DNA of 64,000 bases from Bacillota bacterium. Its GTDB lineage: Bacteria; Bacillota; Clostridia; Peptostreptococcales; Anaerovoracaceae. A program made the position numbers and the translations under genes. The stretch covers positions 1-64,000 of the forward strand of contig JAFRVY010000065.1 in the NCBI GenBank assembly GCA_017438285.1. Direction: 5' to 3'. Of the stretch, positions 36,901 to 43,863 are shown piece by piece (the stretch's first letter is position 1; the number at the start of each line of letters is the position of its first letter). Below the pieces are notes generated by a model. It did no database searches. It saw only the letters and a program-made list of their open reading frames with translations, and was not told the origin of the DNA.

Positions 36901-37294
36901 GGTCAGCAGGCTGCCGGAGGATCCGGTATGGAAGTACTACGTTCCGGGCGTGAAGTACGATGAGATCCTGAGTGAAACGAGACTGATGATCACGGACTAT
37001 TCATCGATCGTATATGACGCATTCTACAGGGGAGCCTCCATCGTATTCTGCTGGCAGGATAAGGACGCCTGCATGAAGCAGTACGGCGAAAGCGCTCACC
37101 TGATGCTGACAGAAGATCTGGCCTTCGGAGATATCTGCATGAACCGTGAAGAACTGACGGCTTCCATCGAGGGTTCCTATGCAGAACCGCCGTCACAGAG
37201 ATATAAAGAGAACTATGCGAAAATCGTCACGTATCACGACGGCAAAAATACGGAGCGGTTCATTGCAATGGCTAAGAGGGACGGAATCCTATAA
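33998..37294 (+). CDS. double-domain CDP-glycerol glycerophosphotransferase
   Basis: A 1098-residue protein with two TagB/TagF-type GT-B domains. Domain 1 (about 20-370) has TWHGTPLKCLG near 118, YPRND, MPTWRGTG and SDYSSVIIDF. A middle region of about 350 residues has no recognised motif but includes beta-rich stretches. Domain 2 (about 740-1090) has LQHGVM near 845, GLPKFD, TTWRPW and ITDYSSIVYD. Such enzymes transfer glycerol-phosphate units from CDP-glycerol to a lipid-linked primer at the inner membrane face. Two active-looking domains could add two different units or links. It begins 4 bases after tagD. Confidence 0.9.
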   Translation: MKKKKGGYPQYLKENIDGKAFLLEAGQGKHADGNVFAILRCLETDAQWRSYKPYLVTVKESEEDIKAKLSFYGFTRTKTVIRGSDSYKRLLATAKYLVTDNSFPTYFVKRKEQVYLNTWHGTPLKCLGRRDIDNATSIGNVQKNFLSADYLLYPNSYTRDIMMRDYMIDSLFGGKTVLCDYPRNDALFVTGAKRSEIRDKFGMKGRVLAYMPTWRGTGRNADIQSQVEDAKKVVRQIESCLGEDEILYVNFHFLIGDHLDYSEFTKARPFPEDYETYEFLCACDTLISDYSSVIIDFAQTGRDIIMYMYDYDEYMAQKGFYFDITKLPFKKAYDEEQLKFLIQSPAEGYRLEEEFRSTNCGCASEKILQLLCEGKEEGLEVQSWNQDNDMTILYAGDLEKEISGRLTDKVLDGLSDEEKKNTVIAFENDLGPQTIRYLKGLDPAVGFLRMAGKGNMSREEKAALHFNRSRGWFASRAQEYYKREYKRLFETINCREISFLNTDMFYRIGTITAGDKPTSIHKIPLAFYEKPNDILYRHPQVIDALYSSFGRIIEHNDITPDLWGDVPCTGIFAEIESFDIDRTEEHTILHGQMQITLPEDLMPLPCELEIGSKVYSDVFVYPLQWTRKDTAVTDGVRRVTGSFAVSVPTGEMTAWYSSNLVSIRMNAGEALLRVPVMSKKGRRGDVQVVSVPGSDMVCELKEDYRLIRFMIRQRNISDNKAEQNKLKRAYALSKIRTGKRPVLLYEKNCARYEESASVLFEKLIDQGRTDVRFILDRDYAHRDQIDAKYRKYIVDRYSMEHYINMFAARSIISSESLDHCLEKKSANKLFKKHILNGKKDYAFLQHGVMYMVSLDSEQRAFFRKAENGRKERVVVSSQLEADHFIENTNYTAEDIYICGLPKFDRSMQKPDADRIVIMTTWRPWEYVSGKEGLSQTGYYKMLRMIVESVPEELKDKLAVLPHPLIQDQVSRLPEDPVWKYYVPGVKYDEILSETRLMITDYSSIVYDAFYRGASIVFCWQDKDACMKQYGESAHLMLTEDLAFGDICMNREELTASIEGSYAEPPSQRYKENYAKIVTYHDGKNTERFIAMAKRDGIL

Positions 37295-37296
37295 GG

Positions 37297-37325
37297 TTGA
37301 AAAACAAAGCAGAAAAAGGTAAAAT
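37297..37325 (+). promoter_or_regulatory. internal promoter candidate
   Basis: TTGAAA (37297-37302), 17-nt spacer, TAAAAT (37320-37325) in one of the few gaps of the operon. Start would be near 37332, leaving about 9 nt before the ATG at 37341. Confidence 0.5.
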
Positions 37326-37340
37326 TAATAGTTAAGAATA

Positions 37341-38450
37341 ATGAAAAAAGCAATTCTCAAAGCAGGCGTTTTGTGCCTGAAAATTGCATACGCACCGATG
37401 AGGCTTTGCTCTGTGAAGAACAGGATAGCGTTTCTTTCGAGGCAGAGCGCTTCGCCGTCTCTGGATATCAGGAAACTGACCGAATACCTGGCAGAGCATC
37501 ATCCTGAGATCGATGTGAAAGTTCTGGTCAGAAGGCTGGATGAATCGGCGGCCGGAGCGCTGCGCTACGGCGGACACATGCTCAGGCAGATGCACGCCCT
37601 CGCCACGTCGAAAGTGGTCGTGGTCGACGGGTACAATATCGCTGCGTGTCTCCTGGACCACAAACCGCAGACGAAGGTCCTTCAGATGTGGCACGCCCTG
37701 GCTGCGATCAAGAAGTTCGGCTATCAGACCCTGGATAAGCCTGCCGGCCACAGCAGCACCGTTGCTGAGATCATGCAGATGCACCGCAGGTATGACCACG
37801 TGCTCTGTCCAAGCGAAGAGACAGGCCGGGCCTTTTGCAAAGGCATGAATCTGGACGAGAGCCAGCTTGTCTACATGGGACTTCCGCGCATCGACGAGAT
37901 CTTGCGGAAGGATACGGAGTTTGCCCAGGACATCCGCAAGGAATACGGCATCGGACCGGAGCGGAAAATCGCTCTCTATGTGCCGACCTTCCGAAAGGGA
38001 GAGAAGGTCAGGGTCAGCGAGTTTGCAGAAGCGCTGGACCGTGAAGCCTTTGCGCTGGTGGTCAGGCTCCATCCGGTGTACGAACAGGACGGAGAGATTC
38101 CTGACGGTGTCATCAACGGCGGCAAATACAGCTCCTACGACTGGCTCAAGGTGTGCGATGCGGTGATCACCGATTACTCGGCTCTGGGCGTTGAAGCGGC
38201 ACTGACGGGAAAACCGGTCTACTTCTACCTGTACGATTACGAGGAATACAAGGAGCAGGTGGGACTCAATGTCGACCCGATGGAAGAGATGGGGCAGGCT
38301 GCGGCGGCAGACGCGACGGCACTGTCGCAGATGATGAAAGAGGAATACGACTTCGAAGCGTTGGAACGCTTTCGAGATAAATATATATCTGTCGATACAG
38401 ATGACTGCACGGAGAGGCTTGGTGAATACCTCGTCAGTCTGATGAAATAG
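37341..38450 (+). CDS. TagB-like glycerophosphotransferase
   Basis: A 369-residue single-domain member of the CDP-glycerol glycerophosphotransferase family. The catalytic histidine lies in MWHALAAIKKFG, the variant seen in TagB-type primases, rather than the HGTP of TagF-type polymerases. Other motifs are GLPRIDE, YVPTFRKGE and ITDYSALGVEAA. The N-terminus has a short hydrophobic, amphipathic segment that may sit on the membrane. By analogy it may add the first glycerol phosphate to the lipid-linked disaccharide, but no TagA is in the window. Confidence 0.88.
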   Translation: MKKAILKAGVLCLKIAYAPMRLCSVKNRIAFLSRQSASPSLDIRKLTEYLAEHHPEIDVKVLVRRLDESAAGALRYGGHMLRQMHALATSKVVVVDGYNIAACLLDHKPQTKVLQMWHALAAIKKFGYQTLDKPAGHSSTVAEIMQMHRRYDHVLCPSEETGRAFCKGMNLDESQLVYMGLPRIDEILRKDTEFAQDIRKEYGIGPERKIALYVPTFRKGEKVRVSEFAEALDREAFALVVRLHPVYEQDGEIPDGVINGGKYSSYDWLKVCDAVITDYSALGVEAALTGKPVYFYLYDYEEYKEQVGLNVDPMEEMGQAAAADATALSQMMKEEYDFEALERFRDKYISVDTDDCTERLGEYLVSLMK

Positions 38451-38464
38451 AGGCAAAGGTATAG

Positions 38465-39718
38465 ATGGAAACCATTAAGAAGCATATCAGAAATGCATTG
38501 AAACACAACGAAGCAGCAAGAATCTTCGTGAGAAAAGTCAACGCTGCTTTGAAACAGAACAAGTACAGAAAGATCGCCAGAAGCGTGGACATCGACGAGA
38601 AATCCGTTATGTTCGAAACCTTCATGGGCCGCCAGTACGGCTGCAACCCGAAGGCGATCTATGAATACATGATCGGTAATCCCGAGTTCGATGATTACAG
38701 GTTCGTCTGGGTCATCAACGACAGGGAAAAGGCTGCCTGCATTCCGCAGCTCAAGAGAGCGCGCATCGTCGTCCGCGGGACCAGAGAGTACTACAAAGCC
38801 GTTGCGTCCACGAAGTATATGATCACCAACTCCAATCTGGATAACGGGATCATCAAGAGAGACGGTCAGATCTTTCTGCAGACCTGGCACGGTACGCCGC
38901 TCAAGAGACTCCGATGCGATATCGTTGCGGAGCAGGGAAATGTTATGAATTCTCTGCGGGAGATCAGGAGCAAGAACGATGCGGATGTGGTCAGATATGA
39001 TTACTTCATTTCCCCGTCGGCCTTCAGCACGGAGAAATTCATCAGCGCGTTCAATCTCAAGGCGCTGGGCAGGGAAGACATCATCATCGAGACCGGTTAT
39101 CCGAGAAATGACATGCTGGCAAACTACACGGAGGAAGATGTCCGTGATGTGAGAGAGGCGCTGGCCCTTCCGGAAGGGAAAAAGGTGATCCTCTATGCAC
39201 CGACCTTCCGCGACAACCAGCATGACGGAAGCGGGTACACCTATGACACCCACATCGATTTTGACAGATTGCAGAAGGAATTCAGCGATGAATACGTGAT
39301 ACTCTTCAGAGCTCATTATTTCGTGGCGAACCAGTTTGACTTTTCCAGATATGAGGGATTCATCTACGATGTTTCCTCGCTGGACGACATCACGTCGCTG
39401 TATCTGGTATCGGATCTGCTGGTCACGGATTATTCCAGCGTTTTCTTCGATTACGCGAACCTGGGCAGACCGGAGCTGTTCTACATGTACGACCTGGAGC
39501 AGTATGAGAACGATATCCGGGGATTCTATTTCTCGGTCGACACGCTGCCGGGACCGATCCTGAAGACGGAGGACGAACTGGTCGAGGCAATCAAAAATGT
39601 AAACAGCATTGCAGAAGAATACAAAGAGAAGTATCAGGTATTCCACGATACATATAACTATCTGGATGACGGACACGCTGCAGAGAGGGTTGTAAATGAA
39701 ATTAAAGTGGAAAATTAG
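38465..39718 (+). CDS. TagF-like glycerophosphotransferase
   Basis: A 417-residue family member with an N-terminal basic amphipathic region (about 1-40), then MGRQYGCNPKAIYEYM, TWHGTPLKRL, YPRNDML, YAPTFRDNQHDGSG and VTDYSSVFFDY. All motifs needed for CDP-glycerol use are present. It is closely similar to the following gene and its last 23 bases overlap that gene's start, so the two are coupled and look like an old tandem duplication. Either could be the polymerising enzyme; which units they transfer cannot be told from sequence. Confidence 0.9.
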   Translation: METIKKHIRNALKHNEAARIFVRKVNAALKQNKYRKIARSVDIDEKSVMFETFMGRQYGCNPKAIYEYMIGNPEFDDYRFVWVINDREKAACIPQLKRARIVVRGTREYYKAVASTKYMITNSNLDNGIIKRDGQIFLQTWHGTPLKRLRCDIVAEQGNVMNSLREIRSKNDADVVRYDYFISPSAFSTEKFISAFNLKALGREDIIIETGYPRNDMLANYTEEDVRDVREALALPEGKKVILYAPTFRDNQHDGSGYTYDTHIDFDRLQKEFSDEYVILFRAHYFVANQFDFSRYEGFIYDVSSLDDITSLYLVSDLLVTDYSSVFFDYANLGRPELFYMYDLEQYENDIRGFYFSVDTLPGPILKTEDELVEAIKNVNSIAEEYKEKYQVFHDTYNYLDDGHAAERVVNEIKVEN

Positions 39719-40937
39719 AAACGATCTTTCCAAACGCAGCCCGTTCTTCAGGAAGCTGATCGACGGAGCGGCATTCAGGAAAAACAGAAAGCGATACAAG
39801 CAGCAGGCAAAGGCTCCGGTGCAGGACAATGCCATCTGTTTCATGTCCTTTTTGGGCAGGAAATATGCGGACAGTCCGAGAGCGATCTACGAATATATGC
39901 TCACGGATCCTGCCTACGACAAATATGAATTCTACTGGTTCTTCAAGGAACCGGAAAAGTACAGGTACCTCGAGAACAACAGCAGGACCAGAGTGTACAA
40001 ATACAATTCGGATGACCACTATAAGTACTACGCTACGGCCAAATACTGGGTCACCAATTCCAGAGTGCCGGACGTGATCCCGCTCAGAGACGAGCAGGTG
40101 TATCTCCAGTGCTGGCACGGAACGCCGCTCAAAAGGCTTGGCTTCGACATTCAGGTGTCCGGCGCCAATGCCAAAATGACGAAGGCGGAACTTTGCAAAC
40201 AGTACAGTACCGATGCGACGAAGTACACATATATGACCTCACCGTCGAGGTTTTGCACGGAGAAGTTCATTTCGGCTTTTGCCCTCTATAATATCGGGCG
40301 CGAGGATATCATCATTGAGAAGGGATATCCGAGAAATGACTTTTTGAGCAACTTCACGGCGGAAGACGCTGCAAGGATCAAGAAAGAGCTGGGGATCCCG
40401 GAAGGGAAGAAGGTCATCCTCTACGCGCCGACGTGGAGAGACAACCAGCACACCAGCGGCGTCGGATATGTGCTGAAAGCGGAAGTTGACTTTGAGAAGC
40501 TGCGGAAGGAACTTGAAGATGATTTCATCATACTGTTCAGAGCGCACTACTTCGTAGCGAACAAGTTCGACTTCGAAAAGTATGCCGGATTCATCTACGA
40601 TGTTTCCGATTACGATGAGATCAATGATCTCTATGTAGTCAGCGACATGCTGATCACGGACTATTCCAGCGTATTCTTTGACTACGCGATCCTGAGAAGA
40701 CCAATCATCTTCTTCATGTATGATCTGGAAGCATACCGGGACGATGTCAGAGGTTTCTACATCTCCCTGGATGAACTTCCGGGACCGATCATTCAGGACG
40801 AAGATGAACTCGCGGAGGCGATCAGGAATGCGGCAGGCGGTGAACTGGACAGCCGTTATGCGGCTTTTAATGAAACATATAACTATCTCGATGACGGACA
40901 CGCGTGTGAACGCGTAGCTGCGGAAGTATTCAAATAA
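39696..40937 (+). CDS. TagF-like glycerophosphotransferase, paralogue
   Basis: A 413-residue protein aligning along its whole length with its upstream neighbour: LGRKYADSPRAIYEYML, CWHGTPLKRLGFD, YPRNDFL, YAPTWRDNQH and ITDYSSVFFDY. The start at 39696 lies inside the previous gene; an N-terminal basic stretch (KWKIRNDLSKRSPFFRK) matches the amphipathic leader of the paralogue, which supports this start. It is followed 16 bases later by rfbB. Retention of all catalytic motifs in both copies suggests each has its own job, for example different acceptors. Confidence 0.9.
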   Translation: MKLKWKIRNDLSKRSPFFRKLIDGAAFRKNRKRYKQQAKAPVQDNAICFMSFLGRKYADSPRAIYEYMLTDPAYDKYEFYWFFKEPEKYRYLENNSRTRVYKYNSDDHYKYYATAKYWVTNSRVPDVIPLRDEQVYLQCWHGTPLKRLGFDIQVSGANAKMTKAELCKQYSTDATKYTYMTSPSRFCTEKFISAFALYNIGREDIIIEKGYPRNDFLSNFTAEDAARIKKELGIPEGKKVILYAPTWRDNQHTSGVGYVLKAEVDFEKLRKELEDDFIILFRAHYFVANKFDFEKYAGFIYDVSDYDEINDLYVVSDMLITDYSSVFFDYAILRRPIIFFMYDLEAYRDDVRGFYISLDELPGPIIQDEDELAEAIRNAAGGELDSRYAAFNETYNYLDDGHACERVAAEVFK

Positions 40938-40953
40938 TTACAGGAGGAATGAT

Positions 40954-41973
40954 ATGAAAATACTCGTCACAGGAGGAGCAGGGTTTATCGGCGCCAACTT
41001 CATATTCTACATGCTGGACGCACATCCTGAGGATGAAATCGTATGTCTGGACGCATTGACCTATGCGGGCAATCTGGAAACACTGGAGCCCGTAATGGAC
41101 AATCCGAAGTTCAAATTCGTCAAAGGCGATGTTGCCGACAGAGAAGCTGTCTTCAAACTCTTTGAAGGGGAGAAGTTCGACGTTGTCGTAAACTTTGCGG
41201 CGGAATCTCACGTGGACAGATCCATCGAAGATCCGGGCATCTTTCTTAAAACGAATATCCTTGGAACACAGGTGCTGATGGATGCCTGCAACGAGTACGG
41301 CATCGAAAGATATCATCAGGTAGGCACTGATGAGGTCTACGGAGACTTGCCTCTGGACAGACCGGACCTGTTCTTCACAGAAGATATGCCGATCACGGCG
41401 TCTAGCCCGTATTCTGCATCAAAGGCTGCGGCAGACCTGCTGGTCATGGCTTACCACAGGACCTTCGGACTTCCTGTCACCATCAGCAGATGCTCCAACA
41501 ACTATGGCCCATATCAGTTCCCTGAGAAACTGATTCCGCTCATGATCGCCAACGCATTAGCGGACAAAGACCTGCCGGTCTACGGTACCGGGGAAAACGT
41601 GCGCGACTGGCTTTACGTTGAGGACCACTGCAGAGCCATCGACCTGATCATCCGCAAAGGTAAGGTGGGCGAGGTCTATAATATTGGCGGACACAACGAG
41701 AAATCCAATCTGGAGGTCGTCAAAATCATTCTGGAGCAGGTTGGCAAACCGGAAAGCCTGATCACATTCGTCGGCGACCGCAAGGGTCATGATCTGCGCT
41801 ATGCCATCGATCCGACCAAGATTCATAACGAACTCGGATGGCTCCCGACGACCATGTTCGCAGATGGTATCAAGCAGACCATCGACTGGTATCTCGCGAA
41901 TGAAGACTGGTGGAAGAATATCATTTCCGGAGAATATCAGCAGTACTACGAAAAGATGTATTCAAACAGATAA
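40954..41973 (+). CDS. rfbB: dTDP-glucose 4,6-dehydratase
   Basis: Short-chain dehydrogenase that turns dTDP-glucose into dTDP-4-keto-6-deoxyglucose. The 339-residue protein has the NAD site TGGAGFIGANF, the FAAESHVDRSI motif, TDEVYGDL and the catalytic YSASK, all typical of RfbB/RmlB. AGGAGG precedes the ATG. It is 19 kb from rfbA (21136) and rffA (19986), which provide the steps before and after it, and here sits between glycerophosphotransferases and the TagG/TagH exporter, linking both loci to one amino-deoxysugar-containing polymer. Confidence 0.96.
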   Translation: MKILVTGGAGFIGANFIFYMLDAHPEDEIVCLDALTYAGNLETLEPVMDNPKFKFVKGDVADREAVFKLFEGEKFDVVVNFAAESHVDRSIEDPGIFLKTNILGTQVLMDACNEYGIERYHQVGTDEVYGDLPLDRPDLFFTEDMPITASSPYSASKAAADLLVMAYHRTFGLPVTISRCSNNYGPYQFPEKLIPLMIANALADKDLPVYGTGENVRDWLYVEDHCRAIDLIIRKGKVGEVYNIGGHNEKSNLEVVKIILEQVGKPESLITFVGDRKGHDLRYAIDPTKIHNELGWLPTTMFADGIKQTIDWYLANEDWWKNIISGEYQQYYEKMYSNR

Positions 41974-41975
41974 CA

Positions 41976-42785
41976 ATGAGAACACTAATCAAACTGATAA
42001 AAGAGAATATTACACATCGGGACCAGATGTGGACTCTGGCAAAGAGCATTCAGAAGGTCAAGTTCAAAGGATCGGATGCGGGGTTTTTATGGGCCATCCT
42101 GAAACCGACAATGTATATCTGCGTCTTCTATTTCGCGATTACGATTGGATTCAAAAGCTCCAAATCCATTGACGGTCTGATTTGCCCGTACTTTATCTGG
42201 CTGACCATAGGAATGGTCGCATTCTTCTATATGCGGGATATGATACTGAACGGTGCATCCTGTTTTAGAAAGAATGCCAATTACGTTTCAAAAGCCAAGT
42301 ATCCGGTCGGGACACTGCCGATTTCAGTATCGCTGTCCTACCTGCTGATTCATTTCGTCATGCTTGGACTGGGTTTTGTGATCTGCTTCCTGTTCGGTGT
42401 GGCGCCGAGCATTTATTGGATCCAGATTCCGTTCTATACGCTGCTGATGTTCATCATGGCGTGCTTTTGGAGTATCGGAACAGGGCTGATTTCTGTCATG
42501 TACAAGGATTTCTATAATTTCCTGCAGCTGGTAAATCAGGCGGTTTTCTGGTTGTCGGCGATTTTGTTCGATCTGCACAGACTCAGTCCGTCGGCGCAGA
42601 AGGTATTCCTGTTCAACCCGATTTCGTACATCGTAGAAGGATATCGAAATGCGGTTTGCAGGCATATCTGGTTCTTTGAGGAACCGTTGAAATTTGGATG
42701 CTTTATGATCGTGCTGGTCGTTATGGCCGCGGTCGCAATTCTTATGTACAAGAAGTTGATCAAACGAATTCCAGATGTCCTTTAG
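41976..42785 (+). CDS. ABC polysaccharide exporter permease, TagG-like
   Basis: A 269-residue membrane protein with six helices in the arrangement of ABC-2 polysaccharide/teichoic-acid permeases. Cytosolic N-terminal helix residues (LIKENITHRDQMWTLAKS) precede the first helix; GFLWAILKPTMY and the later FLFNPISYIVEGYRN are characteristic of TagG/Wzm proteins. The ATG at 41976 is used because it is just after the rfbB stop; a longer frame would run back into rfbB. It should pair with the ATPase encoded next to export an undecaprenyl-linked polymer. Confidence 0.9.
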   Translation: MRTLIKLIKENITHRDQMWTLAKSIQKVKFKGSDAGFLWAILKPTMYICVFYFAITIGFKSSKSIDGLICPYFIWLTIGMVAFFYMRDMILNGASCFRKNANYVSKAKYPVGTLPISVSLSYLLIHFVMLGLGFVICFLFGVAPSIYWIQIPFYTLLMFIMACFWSIGTGLISVMYKDFYNFLQLVNQAVFWLSAILFDLHRLSPSAQKVFLFNPISYIVEGYRNAVCRHIWFFEEPLKFGCFMIVLVVMAAVAILMYKKLIKRIPDVL

Positions 42786-42794
42786 GTGATCAGA

Positions 42795-43589
42795 ATGAGT
42801 GAAACTGTAATCAAATTAAGCAAAGTTACAAAAAGATACAATATCTACAGAAAGAATATCCAAAGAATCACAGGTATTCTCTTCGGGAAAGAACCGACGG
42901 AAGTTAAACAGGCATTGACTGACGTCACTTTGCGTATCGAAAAGGGTGAGAGAGTTGCTGTGTTTGGCAAAATGGACGACGGTCGAACGACACTGTTGAG
43001 CATCATTGCCGGGATCTATTATCCAACAAACGGTAAAGTGCAGGTAAAGGGAAAGATCAATGCGATGATGGTTTCCAAAATCGGTCTCGTTGACGAGTTT
43101 ACCTGCAGAGAGAATATATACATGAAAGCAAACGTTGTCGGCATTCCAAAGAAGGAAATTAGTCAATACGAGGATGAAATCATCCAGTTTGCCGAAATGG
43201 AAGATTATGCGGACCTCCCGCTGAAACGGGCTCCAAAGGGTACGGCGACACTGCTTGCCCTGGCAGTCCACCTGAAGGCAAAGGCTGACATCCTCATTGC
43301 AGATGAAGTGTCCGGCGGCGGCGGAAATCGCAGAAAAGAGAAGTGCGAAAATAAAATAGCCGAATACCTGAAGGAAAATGAAGACATGACGGCTGTCATG
43401 GTCTCTACCAGACCGGCGTTTGCAAGGAAGGTGTGCACACGCGGCATCGTTCTTCAGGAAGGCAGGATCATCTATGATGGAGACATCAAATCTGCTGTCA
43501 TGGTTCTGAGGGGAGAAAATCTCGTAGAAGAGCCCGCGGAAACTGAGGGCAGTGAAGAGAACGGAGATATCGAAGAAGAAAACGTATAA
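42795..43589 (+). CDS. TagH-like ABC ATPase with degenerate catalytic motifs
   Basis: A 264-residue nucleotide-binding subunit placed directly after the permease. Fold and order are those of TagH/Wzt, and Walker B (ILIADE, D170/E171) is intact. But the Walker A reads GKMDDGRTT, with R64 where the invariant lysine should be; the ABC signature (SSGM or LSGGQ) is replaced by APKGT around 146-150; and the switch histidine after VMVS is threonine. The C-terminal tail is acidic. ATG 42795 is chosen because AGGTGAT lies ahead; GTG 42786 is an alternative. It may bind ATP poorly and act as a regulator, or use another ATPase. Sequencing error is unlikely because several motifs are changed. Confidence 0.85.
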   Translation: MSETVIKLSKVTKRYNIYRKNIQRITGILFGKEPTEVKQALTDVTLRIEKGERVAVFGKMDDGRTTLLSIIAGIYYPTNGKVQVKGKINAMMVSKIGLVDEFTCRENIYMKANVVGIPKKEISQYEDEIIQFAEMEDYADLPLKRAPKGTATLLALAVHLKAKADILIADEVSGGGGNRRKEKCENKIAEYLKENEDMTAVMVSTRPAFARKVCTRGIVLQEGRIIYDGDIKSAVMVLRGENLVEEPAETEGSEENGDIEEENV

Positions 43590-43613
43590 ATTAACTGAGA
43601 AAGGAAAAGACAA

Positions 43614-43841
43614 ATGAGAGAAACAGTATTAGAAATTCTGACAGGAATCAGAGGAGACGTTGATTTTGAAAACGAAACGAAGCTGATCGACGATAACATT
43701 CTGGCATCTTTGGATATCGTTGCGATCGTTGGAGAATTCAATGATGAATTCGATGTTGAGATATCAGTTGAGGACCTCGTTCCTGAAAATTTCAACTCTG
43801 TTGACGCAATGGTGGAATTGATCACAAGAGCGCAGGAGTAA
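43614..43841 (+). CDS. acyl carrier protein, DltC-like context
   Basis: A 75-residue acidic carrier protein. The phosphopantetheine serine is S32 in NILASLDIV; the usual DSL is ASL, as the residue before the serine is alanine. AAAGGAAAAG gives a ribosome site. It lies 22 bases before an MBOAT acyltransferase, the same pairing as DltC with DltB in teichoic acid D-alanylation, but no DltA adenylating enzyme is adjacent. The PaaK-like enzyme at 18659 is one possible loader; this is a guess. It is distinct from the fatty-acid ACP, judging by sequence and context. Confidence 0.85.
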   Translation: MRETVLEILTGIRGDVDFENETKLIDDNILASLDIVAIVGEFNDEFDVEISVEDLVPENFNSVDAMVELITRAQE

Positions 43842-43863
43842 TCCTGAAAGGGCAAATACCTGA

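Noticed and set aside
38237..39844. 535-residue open frame on the minus strand
   Set aside because: It lies opposite two clear TagF-like genes with full catalytic motifs; length comes from low stop frequency in the complementary frame.
38465..40937. frameshifted single gene split into two TagF-like frames
   Set aside because: Each frame carries a complete set of catalytic motifs and its own N-terminal leader, so they are two overlapping genes.
21136..41973. dTDP-rhamnose pathway
   Set aside because: Only rfbA and rfbB are present; rmlC and rmlD are missing, while rffA gives a clear alternative end product.
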